Shown here: piece by piece, positions 44,452 through 52,136 of the stretch
Position numbering within the stretch: the first letter of the stretch is position 1
Layout of the letters: every line of letters begins with the position of its first letter
Assembly: GCF_025950095.1 (NCBI RefSeq)
Contig: NZ_JAPDDR010000004.1
Coordinates: forward strand, 1-64,000
Direction of reading: 5' to 3'
Source: Luteolibacter rhizosphaerae
GTDB lineage: Bacteria > Verrucomicrobiota > Verrucomicrobiia > Verrucomicrobiales > Akkermansiaceae
Length of the DNA: 64,000 nucleotides
Translations under genes and position numbers: made by a program
Notes under the pieces: generated by a model
Database searches by the model: none
What the model was told of the DNA's origin: nothing
Seen by the model: only the letters and a program-made list of their open reading frames with translations

Positions 44452-45264
44452 ATGGCTGTGATGAAATTCTCGATCTTGATGGCGGCGGGCATTCCGCTGG
44501 TATCCCCGTTGATGGCAGCAGGGGTGAAATCCGGACACGCGGAGGCGGAGCTGCTCGTCAATACGGCAGGCTACAAGCCGGGCCAGCCGCTGACCCTCGG
44601 CATCCAACTGAAGGTGGAGCAGGGCTGGCACAGCTATTGGGTGAACCCGGGCGTGGGCGGCATGCCGCTCAAGGTCACTTGGACATTGCCGGAAGGGTGG
44701 CAGGCTGAAGAGCTGCGCCAGCCGATCCCGAAGCGCTTCATGACCGGCGATCTCCCGGGCTTCGGCTACGAGGGCACGGCGCTTTTCCTGGCGAATGTGA
44801 CGCCGCCTGCCTCCGCGCAAGGCGAGGTGGAGCTGAAGGCGAAGGTGTCCTGGCTGACCTGCAACGACAGCGCCTGCGTTCCGGGCGATGCCGAGCTTTC
44901 CGTGAAACTTCCGGTGGGGGAGGGCAAGCCGGGTGGCGATGTCGCGGCGATCTTCCAAGCCGAGAAGAAAGTGCCGGTGAAAATGGAAGGCGCCGAACTG
45001 ATCGTGGAGGAAGCGGGCGACACACTGACCCTGCGGGTCATCGCCCCGAATACCTTCAATCTGCAGGGTAGCACCGTGTTCCCGGCCACGCCGGAGGTGG
45101 TGGACCCCGCCGCGCCGATTGTCTTCAAGCGCGCGAAGACCGAGTGGATCGCCACGGTCAAAAAGAATGAATATGCGGAGGGGTCTCCGGCTCTACTCGA
45201 TATCGTGCTCTTCGGCGGCATGCTGGAGAAGCCGTACATCGTGTCGTGGCAGGCGAAAAAGTGA
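44452..45264 (+). CDS. DsbD N-terminal-domain-like exported protein
   Basis: 270 residues with a signal peptide (SILMAAGIPLVSPLMAAG). The mature part fits the immunoglobulin-like N-terminal domain of DsbD: GYKPGQPLTLGIQLKVEQGWHSYWVNPGVGG, FGYEGTALFLANV and the thiol pair in WLTCNDSACVPGDAEL. In DsbD this domain relays electrons from the membrane domain to periplasmic thiol proteins. Here the membrane and thioredoxin domains are missing from the polypeptide, so it must work with separate partners. A redoxin gene follows 76 bases downstream. Confidence 0.78.
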   Translation: MAVMKFSILMAAGIPLVSPLMAAGVKSGHAEAELLVNTAGYKPGQPLTLGIQLKVEQGWHSYWVNPGVGGMPLKVTWTLPEGWQAEELRQPIPKRFMTGDLPGFGYEGTALFLANVTPPASAQGEVELKAKVSWLTCNDSACVPGDAELSVKLPVGEGKPGGDVAAIFQAEKKVPVKMEGAELIVEEAGDTLTLRVIAPNTFNLQGSTVFPATPEVVDPAAPIVFKRAKTEWIATVKKNEYAEGSPALLDIVLFGGMLEKPYIVSWQAKK

Positions 45265-45340
45265 CCGGATTTCCGTTGGACAAACCGCATCACCTCTCGA
45301 CGGTCATCGACGACCAGTAATCCCCACCCATCAAAGAAAC

Positions 45341-45949
45341 ATGAAGCAAAACACATTCCTCGGTGCCGTGATCGGTGCCATGATTTGCAGCGCCACCGCT
45401 TGGGCCGCCGAGCCGGGCGATGCGGCTCCCGCATTCACGGTGAAGAACGTGAAGGGTGAAGAAGTGACCCTCGCCAAGCAAAAGGGCAAGGTCGTCGTGC
45501 TCGAGTGGGTGAACTACGAGTGCCCCTTCGTGAAGAAGCACTACGGCAGCGGCAACCTGCCGAAGCTTCAGGAAAAGTACACCGGCAAGGACGTCGTCTG
45601 GATCACCGTGGCCTCGGGTGCGGAGGGCGAGCAGGGCTACCTGCCCGCCGGTGAACTCGCCGCCCGCTCCGAAAAGGAAGGCAACAAGGCCAGCGAGATC
45701 GTGCTGGATACCGATGGCAAGGTGGGCAAGGCCTATGGTGCCAAGACCACTCCGCAACTCATCGTGATCGATAAGGAAGGCAAGGTCGCCTACAACGGCG
45801 CGATCGACTCCAAGGCTACCACCGAAGCCGCCGATATCGCCTCCGCCGATAGCTACATCTCCGCCGCGCTCGACTCCGTGCTCGCCGGCAAGACCGTGGA
45901 CAAGGCCAAGACCCAGCCCTACGGCTGCGGCGTGAAGTACGCGAAGTAA
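45341..45949 (+). CDS. Exported redoxin (AhpC/TSA-type thioredoxin fold)
   Basis: 202 residues from ATG 45341 with a signal peptide (MKQNTFLGAVIGAMICSATAWAA). The redoxin fold is seen in GDAAPAFTVKNVKGEEVTLAKQKGKVVVLEWVNYECPFVKKHY, with one active-site Cys (ECPFV) and no CxxC. It continues with YGAKTTPQLIVIDKEGKVAYNGAID (cis-Pro loop TTPQ) and a C-terminal YGCGVKY Cys that could be the resolving residue. This matches a thiol peroxidase-like periplasmic protein. A strong terminator follows 38 bases after the stop. Confidence 0.85.
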   Translation: MKQNTFLGAVIGAMICSATAWAAEPGDAAPAFTVKNVKGEEVTLAKQKGKVVVLEWVNYECPFVKKHYGSGNLPKLQEKYTGKDVVWITVASGAEGEQGYLPAGELAARSEKEGNKASEIVLDTDGKVGKAYGAKTTPQLIVIDKEGKVAYNGAIDSKATTEAADIASADSYISAALDSVLAGKTVDKAKTQPYGCGVKYAK

Positions 45950-45982
45950 GTTTTTCTTCGCGAACGAACGATCGATTTGAAC

Positions 45983-46012
45983 AAAAGCCCCGGGAGCAAT
46001 CCCGGGGTTTTT
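45983..46012 (+). terminator. Rho-independent terminator
   Basis: An A-tract, then CCCCGGG (45988-45994), a 6-base loop, CCCGGGG (46001-46007) and TTTTT. It is the classic stem plus U-run directly after the redoxin gene. With the preceding AAAA it could also work for the converging M56 gene. Confidence 0.93.
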
Positions 46013-46076
46013 CGTTTTCTTCGCCCCGTTGGCGATCGTGATTCACAATCCCGTCCGCGTCATCCGCGGTTTCACC

Positions 46077-46985
46077 TCACTCTGCCGGAAATGGATCCGC
46101 CTCCAAGCGCGTGCGGATCTCCTCGATCGGTACGACCGGGCGGGGAGGGGGATCGGCACGGCGCAGCACGACCAGACCGAGCGCGGTGAGCAGGGTAAGC
46201 ACGATCAAGGTGCCGACCGCCCAGCGCGGGCTGGTGGGCACCGTGGAAAACATGCGCCTCACCCGCGCTTCCAGGCCGCTTTGGTGCGCCATCGCCAGTG
46301 CTGTAGCCGGTGAAGGTCTCGCGGCAGCGAGATCGCAGAGCACGTTCGCATAGCGGTTCGCAGGCATGCCCTCGGCTAGCAGGGCCTCGTCGCAGGCGAA
46401 TTCGCATTGCTCGCCCAGACGCCCGGCCATCCACCAGACGAGTGGATTGAACCAATGAAGCGTGCAGGCGGCGGAAGCGATCGCGCGGAGCAGCGGATCG
46501 CGGCGCTGATGGTGCTTCATCTCGTGCGCCAGCACCGCCTCCTGCGTTTCCGTGCTCCACGAGTGCCAGTCTTCCGGCACGAAGATCACCGGCTTGAAGA
46601 TCCCGGCCGCTACCGGGCCCGGATGCTCCTTGAGCAAGCGCACGTCCGCGATCAGTTCGCCCGCCTCACGCACGCCGATACGCTCGGAGTTCCGGCGCCA
46701 GCGGTTCAGCACGACGAGAGCGGCGAGCAGTCGCAGAGAAGCCAGCGCCACTCCGATTCCCCAAGCCCATGGCAGCCACTTCCACAGAGTCTGGGGGACC
46801 GCCATCCCGCTTTCGGGGGCATGCGGGAAGATCTGCCACTTCGGCAGGAAGAACAGCAGCGGGAAGACCAGCAGGAGGGCCAGCGCCAGGAAGGTCAGCC
46901 ACGGATCCTTTGCCTGATCGCGCCGACCCGCCCACCACACGGCGGCGGCGGCTATCAGGGAAAAGGCGATGGCGGGCAAGAGCAT
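46077..46985 (-). CDS. BlaR1/MecR1-type M56 metallopeptidase
   Basis: 302 residues. Membrane helices appear at the N-terminus (AIAFSLIAAAAVWWAG; LTFLALALLLVFPLLFFL) and near the middle (WGIGVALASLRLLAALVVL). The zinc site is HEMKHHQRRDP, followed by the second-ligand region CEFACDEALL. A last helix (WAVGTLIVLTLLTALGLVVL) ends with a short proline-rich tail. It lacks the large penicillin-sensing domain of true BlaR1, so the signal is unknown. It is encoded 13 bases after the BlaI-type repressor gene and would inactivate that repressor by proteolysis. Confidence 0.88.
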   Translation of the reverse strand: MLLPAIAFSLIAAAAVWWAGRRDQAKDPWLTFLALALLLVFPLLFFLPKWQIFPHAPESGMAVPQTLWKWLPWAWGIGVALASLRLLAALVVLNRWRRNSERIGVREAGELIADVRLLKEHPGPVAAGIFKPVIFVPEDWHSWSTETQEAVLAHEMKHHQRRDPLLRAIASAACTLHWFNPLVWWMAGRLGEQCEFACDEALLAEGMPANRYANVLCDLAAARPSPATALAMAHQSGLEARVRRMFSTVPTSPRWAVGTLIVLTLLTALGLVVLRRADPPPRPVVPIEEIRTRLEADPFPAE

Positions 46986-46998
46986 GGCTTCCGGCGTC

Positions 46999-47373
46999 TC
47001 AGTCTTGGTTCTCGTCGATCAGCTTGCGGATCTTCTCGATCTCGTCCGTGCTGAGTTGTTGGTCCTTCGGATCGAGCAGGGCCGCAACCAGCTTCTCCGG
47101 CTTGCCTTCGAAGAAGGTGGAGAGGAGCTGCTTCAGTGCGGAGCGCTTGGCCTTCTTCTCCGAAACCGCGGGACGATAAACATAGCGGCGCGAGTCCTTG
47201 CGGAACTCCACCAGACCCTTCTCGGTCATGGTCGCCAGCAGGGCGCGCACGGCCGAGTAAGTGGGCGGATCGGTCATCGCATCCATCACCTCCTGGGCCG
47301 TTGCTTCGCCCATGCGGTAAAGAATATCCATGACCTGCCGCTCCCTTCGTGCCAGTGCTTCCGCGTTGCTCAT
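46999..47373 (-). CDS. BlaI/MecI/CopY-family repressor
   Basis: 124 residues from ATG 47373; the upstream in-frame ATG at 47409 is unlikely because it adds a non-conserved leader. The winged helix is visible (ARRERQVMDILYRMGEATAQEVMDAM; PPTYSAVRALLATMTEKGLVEFRKDSRRYVYRP). The C-terminal helix (LKQLLSTFFEGKPEKLVAALLD) dimerises in the family. It pairs with the downstream M56 peptidase. The divergent gene at 47478 is the most likely target, since TGCTG/CAGCA dyads occur next to both starts. Confidence 0.92.
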   Translation of the reverse strand: MSNAEALARRERQVMDILYRMGEATAQEVMDAMTDPPTYSAVRALLATMTEKGLVEFRKDSRRYVYRPAVSEKKAKRSALKQLLSTFFEGKPEKLVAALLDPKDQQLSTDEIEKIRKLIDENQD

Positions 47374-47384
47374 GCAGGGGACTA

Positions 47385-47397
47385 CAGCACCCTGCTG
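47385..47397. promoter_or_regulatory. Inverted repeat CAGCA-ccc-TGCTG upstream of the BlaI-type gene
   Basis: A perfect 5-bp dyad 12 bases upstream of the repressor start. A second one, TGCTG-6-CAGCA, sits at 47460-47475, three bases before the divergent lipoprotein start. Shared half-sites beside both starts suggest operators for the BlaI-like dimer, though the known BlaI half-site is TACA/TGTA. It is inference only. Confidence 0.4.
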
Positions 47398-47477
47398 GAA
47401 AAGCTGCAATTCAAATGTTGAAAAAATAGCATTTGGTGTTGACGTCGGCTGGTTTTAAATGCTGTTTTTGCAGCACC

Positions 47478-48335
47478 ATGAAATTCCTCATGAACTCGAA
47501 GGGTCTTTGGTTTCGCGCCGGACGGAACATCTCAGTAGCCCTGCTCGCCGCCTTCTGGCTGACGGGATGTGCCTCGAATGTGAGTCCAGGGTCAGGAGAT
47601 GTCGGCGAGGCCCGGGGCGCCTACATCACGGCCCCGCCCGGCAGCCCGGCCAAGCCTGCGGCATCCCCCGAACGGGCCCGTCAGAAGGCGGCCGAGGAAC
47701 GCCCCGGCTTGGCAACGGGGAAGGGCGAGCAAATCGAATCCCCATGGAACCGTCAGTCCTTCGTGCGGGCCTCCGCCACCAAACCGGCGGGCATGGGCGC
47801 GATCTACTACAACAACCGCGAAGGCATCGCGGCGATGACCGGCTACAAGGAGAAGGTCGACGGCATGCAACGCGCGGCCGGAGACATGATCGAGTGGGGG
47901 GTGAAGGGCGGCTTCGGTTATTTGCCCAGCTATCAGACTTATGGGCCCTCCCGTCGCTTCGTGGTGGGCAGCCGGGACTCGAATTACTCGATCGTCCTGA
48001 AGAACCGCTGCAAGAGTCGTCTGGAGGTCGTGCTTAGCGTGGACGGCTTGGACGTGATTGATGGCAATCCTGCCGGCTTCTCGAAGCGTGGCTATGTGAT
48101 CGGCTCCGGCGAGACGCTGGAGGTCAAGGGCTGGCGCACCAGCCCGGAAACCGTGGCACGTTTCAATTTCTCCACGGTATCCGGTTCGCATGCGAACCTC
48201 ACGCATGGCGATCACCGCAATGTCGGTGTCATCGGCCTCGCGGTCTTTACCGAGGAGGGAGTGGACCCCTGGACTTGGATGCCGCGCGAGGTGGACCAGC
48301 GGATCAACGCGGATCCCTTCGCTAGAAAACTCTAA
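47478..48335 (+). CDS. Lipoprotein of unknown function, divergent from blaI-like gene
   Basis: 285 residues from ATG 47478. A lipoprotein signal ends at FWLTGC (Cys then AS). A Pro/Ala linker follows (TAPPGSPAKPAASPERARQKAAEE). The folded C-terminal domain contains PSRRFVVGSRDSNYSIVLKNRCKSRLEVVLSVDGLDVIDG and GSGETLEVKGWRTSPETVARFNF, a beta-sandwich-like pattern. No family can be named with certainty. Its divergent position next to the repressor-protease pair suggests it belongs to the regulated response. Confidence 0.7.
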   Translation: MKFLMNSKGLWFRAGRNISVALLAAFWLTGCASNVSPGSGDVGEARGAYITAPPGSPAKPAASPERARQKAAEERPGLATGKGEQIESPWNRQSFVRASATKPAGMGAIYYNNREGIAAMTGYKEKVDGMQRAAGDMIEWGVKGGFGYLPSYQTYGPSRRFVVGSRDSNYSIVLKNRCKSRLEVVLSVDGLDVIDGNPAGFSKRGYVIGSGETLEVKGWRTSPETVARFNFSTVSGSHANLTHGDHRNVGVIGLAVFTEEGVDPWTWMPREVDQRINADPFARKL

Positions 48336-48347
48336 GCTGCAGCGCCG

Positions 48348-48947
48348 GTGCAAGTCGTCCTTCGTTGGAGCCTCCCCGGCTGGATCGGAATGGGCGCGCT
48401 CTCCCTTATGGTGGGCGCGTGCAACACCTCACCGCGCTTTGAAAAGCCGGCCGAAGGGTTATCACCCGCTCCGATGTTTGCCGTTTGGCTCCGCAGCGAT
48501 GGCATGCGTCTGGTGAAAGATCGGAAGGCACCGAGTCTGAGGTTCGCCATCTGGGAAGACGGTCGCGTGATCCGTGCCGACGATCCGAGGACATGGGGTT
48601 CTCCCTTACGCGAGGGCAGGCTATCACCCGAGCAAGTCACGGAGCTCAAGGCCCGCATGGCGGGCTCCGGTGTCTTCGCTTTGAAGCGCACCAATGCGGC
48701 CGTGCCGGATGCCCCGCTCCACGCGATGGTGGTCAACCTGGAGGGTCAGAGGCAGATCCTTCATTGGGACGAGCGTGAGATACCCAACTACGGGATCAAC
48801 ATCTCGCCGAATGCGGACGACTTGGCGTTCATGCGCTGCTGGAAGGCTCTCAACCGCGCCGGGACGGCCGTGAAGCCGCAAGGCCTCAAGCGGGCGGGGG
48901 ACTCCTTCGTGTTCGAGCCTCGCTCATGGATGCCCCGGGGATCTTGA
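48348..48947 (+). CDS. Lipoprotein of unknown function
   Basis: 199 residues with a GTG start at 48348, 12 bases after the preceding stop. The signal is LPGWIGMGALSLMVGAC (lipid Cys). The mature part has strands MFAVWLRSDGMRLV, SLRFAIWEDGRVIRADD and MVVNLEGQRQILHWDE and a C-terminal helix with FMRCWKALNRAG. No family is recognised. It is probably in an operon with the upstream lipoprotein gene; a terminator follows at 48980. Confidence 0.65.
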   Translation: MQVVLRWSLPGWIGMGALSLMVGACNTSPRFEKPAEGLSPAPMFAVWLRSDGMRLVKDRKAPSLRFAIWEDGRVIRADDPRTWGSPLREGRLSPEQVTELKARMAGSGVFALKRTNAAVPDAPLHAMVVNLEGQRQILHWDEREIPNYGINISPNADDLAFMRCWKALNRAGTAVKPQGLKRAGDSFVFEPRSWMPRGS

Positions 48948-48979
48948 AAGAGTCCGGCGGGTGAGGGCGTAGAAAGAAG

Positions 48980-49025
48980 AAGAGCGTGAGCCGTCATCCC
49001 CCCCGGAATTTCGACTCACGCTCTT
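48980..49025 (+). terminator. Terminator-like long hairpin in the gap before glnD
   Basis: AAGAGCGTGAG (48980-48990) pairs exactly with CTCACGCTCTT (49015-49025) across a 24-base loop, followed by TCTGGTTTT. It would end the lipoprotein transcript. The loop contains CCCCCCGGAATT, which recurs at 49070-49081. The 312-base gap 48948-49259 also holds an 8-bp palindrome (49244-49260) at the glnD end. I see no gene in it. Confidence 0.65.
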
Positions 49026-49259
49026 TCTGGTTTTGAGCTGATCCTCCCGGCTGTCGTGCCGACTGAAGTCCCCCCGGAATTCAGGCTCGAACAATGTGAC
49101 AGGCCGCTTGGGTCGGCTTCCCGCATGCCTGCGTTGGCAAGCCTGCGGTTTCGGCAGGATGCCCGCCAAACCTGCTTTGGCTAGGAAGAAATCGGCTGAA
49201 TCGCGCAAAACTTATGCGCATTTATTCCCAATTCGGCCCCATCAGCCGCTTGAAGCGGC

Positions 49260-52004
49260 TTATTGTGCATCCTTTTTCCCGATCAGGTCTTCAATGCTGT
49301 GCTGTAGCCGCTCCAAAAGTGCTTCATCCGCCACTTTCTTCCCGTCCGCGGTGGTGACGTAGAAGGTGTCCATCGCGGCTCCTTTTTCCGTCGAGATCCG
49401 TGCATTCGCCGTATTGAGACCGTAGGTGTTGATCGCGTGGAAAAGATCGTGCAGCAGGCCGATGCGGTCCACGGCCTGGATTTCGATCGCGGTGCAGGCC
49501 GGGTGCAGGTCGTTCGAGACATACGCGCGGACCGGGAAGGCCATGCCGTGATCGTCCTTCGGCCGCAGCAGGTTCGGCTTCCGGCGGAAGTAGCGTGCGT
49601 GCTCGTACTTCTCCAGCAGGCCTACCTCCCGCAGCGTGGAGGACAGGCGCTTGCGCAGGCCGAGGTCCGATACCGGCTCGAAGTTCGTCGTGCAGACGCG
49701 GAAGATATCCAGCACCACGGCATCGCTGCGGGTGAAGAAGTCGGCGGAGAGAATGTTCAGCTCCTCCGAGGCGAGCGCGCAGCAGATCTTCTCTAACAGG
49801 AGCGGCCGGTCGTGGGTCGCGATTACGAGTTCCGTGTAGCCCTTCTCGGGCATGTCGAGCCATTGCAGGGAGCAGTCGAAGACGTCTTCGTCCTTCTTCG
49901 GTTCCAGCTTGAGCACGGCCTTCACGTGGGCCGCCACGGAGGCCGCCTCGCGGAAACGGAAGTAGGAGTCCGGCATCCGCTTGAAGTGGTCATCCACCGC
50001 GGGCGCATCCTCGTCCTTGAGCAGATCCTTCACCTGCTGCTTCAGCTCCTTCTTCTCGCCGCGGATGGAAGCGGCATAGCGCTCGCGCCCTTCCTTCAGG
50101 AACACCCGCGTGCTGGAGTGAAGCTGCAGCATCAGAGTCTCCTTCCAGCTCGACCAAGTCTCGGTGTTGGTGCCGTTCGAGTCCGCGTAGCTGAAGAGCA
50201 GCAGCAGATCGAGCCGCTCCTTGGTCTTCACGATCCGCGCGAACTCGGCGACCACATCCGGGTCCTCGATGTTCCGCGTGGTAGCGTAGCGCCAGAAGCT
50301 CAGGTGGTGATCCACCAGGAACATGATCAGCGCCCGCCGCGGGCCATGGACCTGCAGACGGTTGCAAAGCCGCGAGGCGAGCATGGCCGAGCCATCGGTG
50401 TGCTCTCGCACGTTCTCCGCCCGGCCGGTGTCGTGCAAGATCAGGGCGAGATAGAGCGCGTAGGGGTCCTCCGCCTCGTGGAAGAGCCGGCGGTAGACTT
50501 CCTTCCGCGGTTCGTCGGTGCCGACCAGAGCGTCGAGCTCCTCGATGCAGCGCAGGGTGTGTTCGTCAGCAGTATAGCGGTGGAAGAACTCGTGCTGCAC
50601 CAGGCAATCCAGCGCGCCGAATTCCGGCAAATAGCGGCCCAGGAACCCCACCCGGTGCATCTGGCGCAGCGTGCGCGAGACATCCCCCTTGCGCTCCAGG
50701 ATGGCTTGGAATGTCTCGCGATTCGTCTTCGAGTAGCGGAAGGGCCGGTCTACATCCTCGCGGTGCGCCTTGATCAGGCGCCGCATCGGCGGGCTCAGGC
50801 GCAGGTTCCGCAACTGCGTGTGCTGGAAGAGCCGCATCAGGCGATGCGGGTCCTCGGTGAAGATCTCGTTGCTCTGCGGATAGATCCGGCCGTCGCGGGC
50901 GATGAAGCCGTCGAACTCCTCGCGCTTCTTCCGACCCAGCGTGAGGAAAGACTTCAGGCCGGTATCCGCCTGCTCCTGCTGCTCGATCTCGAAGGTTTCC
51001 ATCAGCGAGCCGGTGTGCTGGTAGAGGCTCCGCGTGTGGCGGTAGTAGTCCCGCATGAACTCCTCCGTGCGGCGCAGGATGCTGCGCTGCGGATAGTGGA
51101 AGTTCGTCGCCACCACTCCTTGGAGCCGGAGCGTCAGTTGGTCGTTCGCACGACCCGTCTCGTAGTGCAGCTCGTTGCGCACCCGCATCAGGAAATCGTA
51201 AGCGGCATCGATGCGACGCAGCGCGGTGGCCGTGAGCAGCTTGTCATCCACCAGCTCGCGCAGGTCCGTGGTCCCCCGCTTCACCCGGGTCACCCAGCGG
51301 ATATTGTGGTAATCCCGCATCCCACCGCAGCCTTCCTTCACGTTCGGCTCCTGCAGGAAGACGGTCTTGGAGAATTTCTTGTGACGCGTGCGAAGATCCT
51401 GGCGCCGCAGTTCGAAGAAGGCCTCTTGCCCCTTCTGCACGCACTCCTTCTCGAAGCGGGTCTGAAATTCGGCGAATAGCTTCTTGTCCCCAGCAATCAT
51501 CCGCGCGTCGATCATCGCCGTTTTGTTCTGCGGATCGGCTTTCGATTGCTCCATGCATTCGGCGATCGAGCGGCACGCATGGCCCACCTTGAAGCCCACA
51601 TCCCACATCAGGTACAGGATCTCTTGCACCAGTGCGGACAAGTCCTCCGGCAGCTTGTTCGAAGCCCGCGGCAGCAGGAACAGCAGATCGACGTCCGAAC
51701 CCGGATTCAGGGTCCCGCGGCCGTAACCGCCGATCGCCACCAGCGCCAGCACCGGCGCCTCCTTCCGCTTTGAAAGCGCCAAGTCGAAGAGCGAGCGCAG
51801 CACCACATCCAGCAGCTCCGCCCGCGCCCCCGCGATTTCCAGCCCGCCCGCGCCGGCGCGGTGCCGCAGTTTGATCCGGTGTTCCTCGATCTTCAGGAAG
51901 CGGCGATACAGGGCGATGCGCTCGGCGGGCGAGAGATGACCTTGGACGGCAGGCTTGAGCGCCGTCTTCGCATGCGCTTGTAAGGTTTTAAGATGGGTGG
52001 ACAT
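49260..52004 (-). CDS. glnD: PII uridylyltransferase / uridylyl-removing enzyme
   Basis: 914 residues from ATG 52004; the in-frame ATG at 52124 would add a basic leader crossing the DnaA-box-like cluster. The nucleotidyltransferase domain has GGYGRG (92-97) and GSDVDLL. An HD region follows with LILHDTGRAENVREHTDGS, then two ACT domains at the C-terminus (ELVIATHDRPLLLEKICCALA; IEIQAVDRIGLLHDLFHAINT). It adds or removes UMP on PII proteins in response to glutamine, which makes it the main nitrogen sensor. Length is normal. No PII gene is in the window. Confidence 0.93.
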   Translation of the reverse strand: MSTHLKTLQAHAKTALKPAVQGHLSPAERIALYRRFLKIEEHRIKLRHRAGAGGLEIAGARAELLDVVLRSLFDLALSKRKEAPVLALVAIGGYGRGTLNPGSDVDLLFLLPRASNKLPEDLSALVQEILYLMWDVGFKVGHACRSIAECMEQSKADPQNKTAMIDARMIAGDKKLFAEFQTRFEKECVQKGQEAFFELRRQDLRTRHKKFSKTVFLQEPNVKEGCGGMRDYHNIRWVTRVKRGTTDLRELVDDKLLTATALRRIDAAYDFLMRVRNELHYETGRANDQLTLRLQGVVATNFHYPQRSILRRTEEFMRDYYRHTRSLYQHTGSLMETFEIEQQEQADTGLKSFLTLGRKKREEFDGFIARDGRIYPQSNEIFTEDPHRLMRLFQHTQLRNLRLSPPMRRLIKAHREDVDRPFRYSKTNRETFQAILERKGDVSRTLRQMHRVGFLGRYLPEFGALDCLVQHEFFHRYTADEHTLRCIEELDALVGTDEPRKEVYRRLFHEAEDPYALYLALILHDTGRAENVREHTDGSAMLASRLCNRLQVHGPRRALIMFLVDHHLSFWRYATTRNIEDPDVVAEFARIVKTKERLDLLLLFSYADSNGTNTETWSSWKETLMLQLHSSTRVFLKEGRERYAASIRGEKKELKQQVKDLLKDEDAPAVDDHFKRMPDSYFRFREAASVAAHVKAVLKLEPKKDEDVFDCSLQWLDMPEKGYTELVIATHDRPLLLEKICCALASEELNILSADFFTRSDAVVLDIFRVCTTNFEPVSDLGLRKRLSSTLREVGLLEKYEHARYFRRKPNLLRPKDDHGMAFPVRAYVSNDLHPACTAIEIQAVDRIGLLHDLFHAINTYGLNTANARISTEKGAAMDTFYVTTADGKKVADEALLERLQHSIEDLIGKKDAQ

Positions 52005-52070
52005 CCGCTGCGTGCAGGGTGCGCGGATTTTCGCGGGGGTCAAGGCGGGGAACCACGGAGAGCCCTGCCG

Positions 52071-52102
52071 TGGGGACAAGCTGTGGATAAAATGTGAGCA
52101 AC
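52071..52102. promoter_or_regulatory. DnaA-box-like triplet between glnD and the metzincin gene
   Basis: TGTGGATAA at 52082-52090 is an exact match to the reverse complement of the DnaA box TTATCCACA. On each side, 11-12 bp away, are weaker relatives: TGGGGACAA (52071-52079) and TGTGAGCAA (52094-52102). All have the same orientation and helical spacing. The site lies upstream of the glnD start on the minus strand, so it could regulate glnD or bind DnaA for another reason. Confidence 0.6.
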
Positions 52103-52136
52103 TCCGCCGCCCCCTGATCCTCAAATGGGAATAGCC

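Noticed and set aside
47439-47464. Sigma-70 promoter with -35 TTGACG (47439-47444) for the gene at 47478
   Set aside because: No acceptable -10 hexamer is found 16-18 bases downstream, so only the -35-like sequence is present.
49195-49222. Possible dif recombination site: TTATGCGCATT at 49212-49222 matches a XerC arm in reverse complement
   Set aside because: The partner XerD arm across the 6-base centre does not match (expected a TTATGTTAA-like sequence), so it is a half site by chance.
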